In this document: positions 35,573 through 42,065 of the stretch, one piece after another
Numbering within the stretch: the stretch's first letter is position 1
Layout of the letters: each line of letters starts with the position of its first letter
Notes under the pieces: generated by a model
What the model was told of the DNA's origin: nothing
The model's database searches: none
The model's input: only the letters and a program-made list of their open reading frames with translations
Assembly (NCBI GenBank): GCA_015060905.1
Contig: SUXQ01000019.1
Location: 1 to 42,065 of the forward strand
DNA from: Bacteroidales bacterium
GTDB taxonomy: Bacteria > Bacteroidota > Bacteroidia > Bacteroidales > Bacteroidaceae
DNA length: 42,065 nucleotides
Direction: 5' to 3'
Position numbers and translations under genes: made by a program

Positions 35573-37591
35573 TTAATGTCTATCTTCGGGCTTCGACGGG
35601 TCGCTGATAATTTTAAGTGGAACAAGCTCTATATAGTCAAAACCGAAATACTTGGTTTTAAGTAAATCTGCATTAGCATCTCTTAATGGATTCAGTTCTT
35701 TAAAGCGTATCCAATGCTCACCCTCGCTCAAATACATTCTGGTAATAATTTTGCGAAGAGTAGATTTGTTTTCACGTGCAGGTATATAACCACTACCATC
35801 ACTTTCACTAAAATAATAATTCCATGTATAATATGAGTCTGCCCCCTTCATCCATCCCATGTTACGCATATGCTTGTCATTTTCGAGACCGTTGTCAAAA
35901 GTATATTCATCTTCTTTCCACCCGATATCGGGATGATCGTAAGACGGTCGTGTGTCTATAACCGAATAAGGCTTACCATCGATATATGTTTGTATAACAG
36001 ATTTGTATTGATACCAACCGGCATGCGACATTTCATTTACAGCTATACGTATTTCATACACTCTTGGCGGCACAGATGGCAGACGAAAAGAGACATCAAA
36101 CATTTCATAAGCATTTAAATGGTCGTGCATCATTGCATCAGATCTATCCCTATATAAAAAATAATCATTTGCATGTGTGTCATTCTTTATATTTTTGCAA
36201 TAGTAATACGGCACATAACACCAATGTTTACTGTGACGTATGTTGTTACAGGAAAGTTCGGGCAACAGTGTGGTAAAATCGAAACGCAGACGTTCGTTAA
36301 GGATGTTTCCCGACATTTCATTCTCGTCGTAAATGAGTATTTTGTCTATGGGGTTTATTATTCCGTTAAAGGTGTTGGGATTAAAGGTTGCATATTCTTC
36401 CCTCATTCTGCGAAATTCCGTCGGGGGAATTATTCGTACGTTCAAATGGTCGAGCAATTCTATGTTGTACGGCAGTTCGCGTGTGTTGTAGTTTATGAAT
36501 ACGTCTGCTCCCTGAGTAGTGCTCAGGGGTTTTGTCACCTTCATCAACCGACCGAACATTGTCTCGAAATAGTCGTAGCAGTCGTGGCCGGGAACCATAA
36601 ATTCATCTATAGGGGTCTGGTGAAGAACTCCCCCTCCTACCACCAAAGGAATAACTTTGTTGTATGGAAGCTCGCGCTCCACAAAATGGTAGGCTACAAA
36701 TTTATAAAGGGCGTTTTTGGGGCTGCAGGGGTTGTCCCTATCCTCGGTGCCGTACCACTTTTCGGCAAGGGCTTTTAGGTCGTCGATGTTGTAAATGCCA
36801 TTCTCGCGAAAAACCTCGTCGGTCTCTATAAAGCCGGTATATTTGTAAAATTTCTTTTGTGGAGTGCTTTTATAGGAACTATTTAACTCAATATCGAGGG
36901 GGATAAAATCTTCATCCATATAGAGTTGCAAATTGTCGCAAAAACGGGTCTCTTCGAGTGCTGTGTTAAACAGATTGAAAAAATCATATTCGCCAATATG
37001 CTCAGGCAAGGTGTTGTTTGTCTCTTTGACGACTTTATCGACAACTTGAATTACGCCGTTCTCAACTTCATTGTCCCAGCCGATGATGGAGGCGCTGTTA
37101 TTTATTTTTATTGAATAACCTTTGGGGCTTGTCTCGAAGGTTATTCCCAAATAGCGGTTGTTGAAGTTCCAGCATGGCAGTGAGCCATCCTCGAAAGAGG
37201 GGGTCCTATGGTTGCCCTCGACCAAATGGTTGCGAGCAATGACAGTTGCCATCGAGTCGCTGAGGTCCTCGAAATATGGCGAGGTTATTCCCGTCCATAC
37301 GGGCTTTTCGCTGTTTTTCGTCGCGTGGTATATTGAATCTTGCTCGTATAGGTATTTTTCCACTCCGTCGTTGTCGGGAAGGAACAGTGTATATTGCCCG
37401 TATGTTGCGAGCAGCCCGAAGAGGTTGGCACGCTTCATCAGGGTTATCATGTGCGAATATTTTTCGCTGCGGTGGAGCAAATAGTCGGCTACCGTCTCAC
37501 CGGTGAAGGTGTAACGGTTGCTCTCGTCAATTTCTTCGGTGCAAGCGAGTATTGACAATGCCACTGCGAGTATATAAAATATTCGTTTCAT
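35573..37591 (-). CDS. Fasciclin (FAS1) domain lipoprotein, copy B
   Basis: This 672-residue lipoprotein is paralogous to copy A and is the first gene of the minus-strand islet. The signal peptide (MKRIFYILAVALSILAC, Cys17) differs from that of copy A, but identity begins right after the lipobox (TEEIDESNRYTFTGETV). Substitutions are rare in the first 300 residues. They cluster later: the GGGVLHQTPIDEF loop, YRDRSDAMMHDHLNAYEM, SHAGWYQYKSVIQ, and an insertion of about five residues at NPLRDANADLLKTKYF. The same FAS1-like units and beta-rich C-terminal domain are present. It ends 77 bases before the peptide gene with no terminator between, so both are probably co-transcribed. No clear promoter is seen in 37592-37878. 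Confidence 0.82.
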   Translation of the reverse strand: MKRIFYILAVALSILACTEEIDESNRYTFTGETVADYLLHRSEKYSHMITLMKRANLFGLLATYGQYTLFLPDNDGVEKYLYEQDSIYHATKNSEKPVWTGITSPYFEDLSDSMATVIARNHLVEGNHRTPSFEDGSLPCWNFNNRYLGITFETSPKGYSIKINNSASIIGWDNEVENGVIQVVDKVVKETNNTLPEHIGEYDFFNLFNTALEETRFCDNLQLYMDEDFIPLDIELNSSYKSTPQKKFYKYTGFIETDEVFRENGIYNIDDLKALAEKWYGTEDRDNPCSPKNALYKFVAYHFVERELPYNKVIPLVVGGGVLHQTPIDEFMVPGHDCYDYFETMFGRLMKVTKPLSTTQGADVFINYNTRELPYNIELLDHLNVRIIPPTEFRRMREEYATFNPNTFNGIINPIDKILIYDENEMSGNILNERLRFDFTTLLPELSCNNIRHSKHWCYVPYYYCKNIKNDTHANDYFLYRDRSDAMMHDHLNAYEMFDVSFRLPSVPPRVYEIRIAVNEMSHAGWYQYKSVIQTYIDGKPYSVIDTRPSYDHPDIGWKEDEYTFDNGLENDKHMRNMGWMKGADSYYTWNYYFSESDGSGYIPARENKSTLRKIITRMYLSEGEHWIRFKELNPLRDANADLLKTKYFGFDYIELVPLKIISDPSKPEDRH

Positions 37592-37740
37592 TTTATTTAT
37601 ATTTATCGATGTAAATTTATATGAATTTATTTTATATTATCAATGATTTTTTTACCACTTCCTGGCTGTTAACATTGATTAACATGCAAGGGATGCCTTT
37701 TTTGAAAATGATAGTTTTTTTGAATAATTTGTGCAGACGA

Positions 37741-37859
37741 GAGGCTGATCCAACGGTGTTTTTTACTTTGCGAGAATTGAATATTTGAAAACTATTTCAG
37801 ATAAGTATCCGAATAAATCAACCTCAAATCAGTAAATGTTCGACTTTAGGGTCAGCCTC
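37741..37859. repeat. Imperfect 11-base inverted repeats bounding a 119-base segment
   Basis: GAGGCTGATCC at 37741-37751 and GGGTCAGCCTC at 37849-37859 are inverted copies with one mismatch, about 97 bases apart. The segment lies between recO and the fasciclin islet and has no coding potential. It could be a relic of a small non-autonomous element or a structured RNA. The rest of 37592-37878 is AT-rich with no clear promoter. Confidence 0.35.
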
Positions 37860-37878
37860 CTGTTTTTTCTATATAATT

Positions 37879-38607
37879 TTAGTCGAAAAGCTCTTTTAGC
37901 ACTTCTGCCGACTTTAGTTCGGGAAAATCGGGTAAGTGCAGACGATAATAGCGTTGGATAACATCGAGAAATTCCCAACGCAGCTTGCGGTTCATCGCAA
38001 AGCGCGAAACATCATCATAGTCACACTCCATGAGTGAAAAAAAGTCTGCTGCTTGAGGCGCCGTCAAAAAATTCCCATGCAGGGGCTGAACCGCTACGAA
38101 ACATCCGGCCGAAAGGTCAAAATAACCTCTGCCGGTAACAGAATCCTCCAAATTGGGAGCAATGCCCAGGAAGCGGGTAAGACGCATAAGGAAAAGAATA
38201 TGAAAATTGGCAAAGCCGTCGGCAGCCTCGTCGAACCACCGCAGAGAGTATTCGAGAAAAGTGAAAATGGCAGCATTGTCACTCTCTTCACGCAATGCAC
38301 GGGTAAGAAACTCGGCAATATAAAGTGCGACAGCCGCCTTACAAGGCTCATAAGGAATCGAAGAGTACATTACATAAGGGCGCGCTTCGGATAGACGCAC
38401 CATTTTCCCGCCTTGTTTGTATGCTGCATTAAAAGAGAGCATGGACAAAGGCTGAAACAGCATACTTTTCACCTTGCTGCTCTTGCTGCGCGAAACAGGC
38501 ACAAGAAAAGAGAGGCGTCCGCGCGTCTCGGTAAATATATCGGCAATCATCAAATTGTCATTATATTTAAGCGTCCTCAGCACAATTCCTGTAAATTTCT
38601 CTATCAT
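37879..38607 (-). CDS. recO: DNA repair protein RecO
   Basis: This 242-residue protein loads RecA onto SSB-coated single strands with RecR and anneals DNA. I start at the ATG at 38607 (MIEKFTGIVLRTLKYNDNLM), the typical RecO N-terminal OB-fold opening; a longer reading from 38634 adds an unlikely MLFSRFLLF. The OB fold (IVLRTLKYNDNLMIADIFTE, GRLSFLVPV) and the helical C-terminal part (AVALYIAEFLTRAL) fit. It has a good minus-strand promoter at 38669-38639 and neighbours tRNA-Glu/rpsT, as in other Bacteroidales. Confidence 0.9.
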   Translation of the reverse strand: MIEKFTGIVLRTLKYNDNLMIADIFTETRGRLSFLVPVSRSKSSKVKSMLFQPLSMLSFNAAYKQGGKMVRLSEARPYVMYSSIPYEPCKAAVALYIAEFLTRALREESDNAAIFTFLEYSLRWFDEAADGFANFHILFLMRLTRFLGIAPNLEDSVTGRGYFDLSAGCFVAVQPLHGNFLTAPQAADFFSLMECDYDDVSRFAMNRKLRWEFLDVIQRYYRLHLPDFPELKSAEVLKELFD

Positions 38608-38638
38608 AAACAATAAAAAACGACTAAATAACAAAAAA

Positions 38639-38669
38639 CAAAGCTACAAAAAAGAAAAAAAACAGCAAA
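38639..38669 (-). promoter_or_regulatory. Bacteroidetes promoter for recO
   Basis: On the minus strand TTTG (38669-38666), 19 bases and TAGCTTTG (38646-38639) fit the consensus exactly. Transcription should start near 38632, about 25 bases before the recO ATG. Its -33 box is three bases from that of the divergent promoter at 38673. Confidence 0.7.
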
Positions 38670-38672
38670 ATA

Positions 38673-38703
38673 TTTGTCAGATAAAAAAAAAGTTGTACCT
38701 TTG
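38673..38703 (+). promoter_or_regulatory. Bacteroidetes promoter for tRNA-Glu and rpsT
   Basis: TTTG (38673-38676), 19 bases and TACCTTTG (38696-38703) form a perfect consensus promoter. Transcription should start near 38710, about 50 bases before the tRNA. It is back-to-back with the recO promoter. Confidence 0.85.
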
Positions 38704-38758
38704 CATCCGCTTAGCTGATAAAGCAAGCGAAAAAACCGAAAGGTAATTCCTAAACGTT

Positions 38759-38830
38759 GGCCCATTCGTCTATCGGCTAGGACGCAAGATTTTCATTCTT
38801 GAAAGAGGGGTTCGATTCCCCTATGGGCTA
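38759..38830 (+). tRNA. tRNA-Glu (anticodon TTC)
   Basis: The 72-base sequence folds as a cloverleaf: acceptor GGCCCAT with ATGGGCT (terminal G-U), D arm GTCT...GGAC, anticodon stem CAAGA/TCTTG around loop TTTTCAT with anticodon TTC at 38792-38794, T arm AGGGG-TTCGATT-CCCCT, and discriminator A. CCA is not encoded. The gene lies between the promoter and rpsT without an intervening terminator, so tRNA and mRNA probably share a transcript. Confidence 0.95.
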
Positions 38831-38858
38831 CTAAAAATCAAAAAAACAGAAAACAGAG

Positions 38859-39113
38859 ATGGCAAATCATAAATCATCACTTAAAAGAATCAGACAGACA
38901 GAGAAGAGAAATCTGCTCAATCGTTACTACGGTAAGAACATGCGCTCGGCAGTACGTAGCTTGCGCGCTATGACAGATAAAGAGGCAGCGTTGGCTAAAT
39001 ATCCCGAAGTTCAGAAAATGTTGGATAGAATGGCTAAAAGAGGTCTGATTCATAAGAACAAGGCTGCAAACCTTAAGTCAGGTTTGTGCGCAAACATTGC
39101 GAAATTAGCTTAA
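38859..39113 (+). CDS. rpsT: 30S ribosomal protein S20
   Basis: This 84-residue basic protein begins [20 protein letters not shown], the S20 signature, and ends with the typical helical segment [17 protein letters not shown]. It binds 16S rRNA in the 30S body. It starts 28 bases after the tRNA-Glu 3' end, so tRNA processing would trim its mRNA leader. It is followed by an intrinsic terminator. Confidence 0.96.
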   Translation: MANHKSSLKRIRQTEKRNLLNRYYGKNMRSAVRSLRAMTDKEAALAKYPEVQKMLDRMAKRGLIHKNKAANLKSGLCANIAKLA

Positions 39114-39141
39114 GCATCAGGCATATATTTACCAAGTATAG

Positions 39142-39168
39142 AGGCTGGATTTTTAATCCGGCCTTTTT
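39142..39168 (+). terminator. Intrinsic terminator after rpsT
   Basis: A 10-base stem with one G-U pair (39142-39151 with 39155-39164) and a 3-base loop is followed by five T (39164-39168). Confidence 0.88.
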
Positions 39169-39242
39169 GTGTTGCGGGTAATGTACATGCGGAGTCTTTG
39201 TTTCTTCGCTCTTTTTGGGAAACAGGGGCTTGTTTTTTCAAC

Positions 39243-39265
39243 TTTCCCCTATTTTATAGGGGAAA
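39243..39265. promoter_or_regulatory. Perfect palindrome just upstream of the gyrB promoter
   Basis: A 10-base perfect inverted repeat (39243-39252 with 39256-39265) around TTT lies 3 bases before the gyrB -33 box. It has no following T-tract. It may be an operator or a supercoiling-sensitive cruciform for gyrB. Confidence 0.5.
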
Positions 39266-39268
39266 ATG

Positions 39269-39300
39269 TTTGCGGGAAACAGCTATTTTTACTAATTTTG
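39269..39300 (+). promoter_or_regulatory. Bacteroidetes promoter for gyrB
   Basis: TTTG (39269-39272), 20 bases and TAATTTTG (39293-39300) fit the consensus. Transcription should start near 39307, about 23 bases before the ATG at 39330. Confidence 0.8.
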
Positions 39301-39305
39301 TATAG

Positions 39306-41291
<1,986 letters not shown>

Positions 41292-41299
41292 ACATTAAT

Positions 41300-41335
41300 A
41301 AGGTGCGGCAATGAATGCTGCACCTTATTTTATAT
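41300..41335 (+). terminator. Probable terminator after gyrB
   Basis: An 11-base stem with one G-U pair (41300-41310 with 41316-41326) and a 5-base loop is followed by ATTTTATAT. The T-run is interrupted, so some transcription may pass into the dipeptidase gene that starts at 41345. Confidence 0.75.
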
Positions 41336-41344
41336 ATAGTCACA

Positions 41345-41986
41345 ATGAAAATAAAAGCCATCCTCTTGTTGCTTTTTACAACAGCAGCGCCCGTCGCCGC
41401 ACAAAATTTCAAAGGCCTTGTAAATATTCAAAAACTTGACAGCGCTATAAGTGTGGAGCTTATGTACGCAAAGGCCGACAATTTTGTAGGCGAAAAAATG
41501 TATAATTTCAGCGAGGCTTATTTGCATCCGAAGGCTGCCGTAGCCCTTAAAAAAGCAAACAAATTACTCAAAGAGATTAACCCCAATCTGCATTTGCGCG
41601 TATACGATGCTGCGCGTCCCATGCGGGTGCAACAAAAAATGTGGAACAAGGTAAAAGGCACTGCGCAACAAAATTACGTCAGCAATCCTGCCAATGGTGG
41701 CGGGCTGCACAACTACGGCCTTGCAGTGGACGTAACTATTGCCGACAGTAAGGGTGACACGCTGCCAATGGGCACTACTATTGATGCGCTTACCTCTGCG
41801 AGCCACATTGACCGCGAAGAAGAGCTTGTACTGAGAGGGAAAATAACCGCTGAGGCTGCAAAGAACAGATTATTGTTGCGGACGGTGATGAAAAAAGCAG
41901 GCTTTCGCCCTCTGCGCAGCGAATGGTGGCACTTTAATTGGCTCACCGGCAAAGTCTGGGGGGGGCTATGCAAAAAGTTTAGCTAA
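41345..41986 (+). CDS. Secreted D-alanyl-D-alanine dipeptidase (VanX/DdpX family, M15D)
   Basis: This 213-residue protein has a signal peptide (cleavage near VAA|Q at 19/20), so the ATG at 41345 is preferred over one 30 bases upstream inside the terminator. Zinc ligands and catalytic residues of the VanX family are in place: H122 and D129 in GLHNYGLAVDVTI, and E193 and H196 in EWWHF. The conserved Arg lies in YDAARPM. The enzyme should hydrolyse D-Ala-D-Ala in the periplasm, probably for peptidoglycan recycling. Vancomycin resistance is unlikely because there are no vanH/vanA genes and the enzyme is exported. It lies 53 bases after gyrB. Confidence 0.88.
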   Translation: MKIKAILLLLFTTAAPVAAQNFKGLVNIQKLDSAISVELMYAKADNFVGEKMYNFSEAYLHPKAAVALKKANKLLKEINPNLHLRVYDAARPMRVQQKMWNKVKGTAQQNYVSNPANGGGLHNYGLAVDVTIADSKGDTLPMGTTIDALTSASHIDREEELVLRGKITAEAAKNRLLLRTVMKKAGFRPLRSEWWHFNWLTGKVWGGLCKKFS

Positions 41987-42043
41987 TCTGAAGAAGAAAA
42001 ATTTAAGGTCAGTAACCCCTCTGAGTTGAGCTCTAAAAGCTTT

Positions 42044-42051
42044 TATTTTTG
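42044..42051 (+). promoter_or_regulatory. Possible -7 box at the window edge
   Basis: TATTTTTG at 42044-42051 matches TAnnTTTG and may serve a gene beyond the window. No good -33 element is seen 19-20 bases upstream. The 79 bases after the dipeptidase gene hold nothing else. Confidence 0.3.
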
Positions 42052-42065
42052 CATTAAAACTTTCA

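Noticed and set aside
36173..36778. 201-codon plus-strand frame inside fasciclin copy B
   Set aside because: It mirrors the minus-strand lipoprotein gene. Copy A shows the same antisense pattern only because the two genes are near-identical.
41345..41986. Vancomycin resistance gene (vanX)
   Set aside because: No vanH, vanA/B or vanRS is present and the protein has a signal peptide; a recycling-type DdpX-like role fits better.

Overview
The window looks like a chromosomal segment from a Bacteroidales bacterium (Bacteroidota). The evidence is the Bacteroidetes-type promoter (TTTG, 19-20 bases, TAnnTTTG) in front of several transcription units, the lack of Shine-Dalgarno sequences, and gene content and order typical of the order (dcw cluster from mraZ to ftsZ plus yqeY; recO / tRNA-Glu / rpsT / gyrB). 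I cannot fix the genus from the sequence alone.

Layout. (1) Bases 1-89: 5' end of prfB (release factor 2), minus strand, running off the window. (2) 426-14552: a Wzx/Wzy-type exopolysaccharide or capsule locus. It holds an initiating sugar-phosphate transferase, a Wza-like SLBB export protein, Wzz, an EpsG/Wzy-like polymerase, a GT4, a hexapeptide acyltransferase and a Wzx flippase. A second unit with its own promoter holds Wzi, a small lipoprotein and two tandem paralogous GT2 enzymes, followed by another GT4. (3) 14725-17009: an M20 deacylase/peptidase and a secreted PHP-domain phosphoesterase, closed by a strong terminator at 17030. (4) 17289-33040: a tightly packed plus-strand division and wall cluster: mraZ, rsmH, ftsL, ftsI, murE, mraY, murD, ftsW, murG, murC, ftsQ, ftsA, ftsZ, yqeY. 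It is preceded by direct repeats that look like MraZ operators and ends at a terminator at 33092. No ddl or murB is present. (5) 33123-37591, minus strand: an accessory islet of two nearly identical fasciclin-domain lipoproteins (666 and 672 aa) flanking a 100-aa peptide gene with a double-glycine leader and an acidic core of six cysteines. (6) 37879-41986: recO (minus), then tRNA-Glu, rpsT, gyrB and a secreted VanX/DdpX-like D-Ala-D-Ala dipeptidase (plus).

How the parts work together. Region 2 builds, flips, polymerises and exports a surface glycan. Region 4 makes and polymerises lipid II at the division site. The dipeptidase at the end acts on D-Ala-D-Ala-type peptides outside the cytoplasm. 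The islet in region 5 is the least explained part. It combines a peptide built like a secreted double-glycine precursor with two lipoproteins that carry acidic residues just after the lipid-bearing cysteine, as surface-exported Bacteroidetes lipoproteins do. No transporter, C39 peptidase or modifying enzyme lies next to it. It is the best candidate in the window for an undescribed system.
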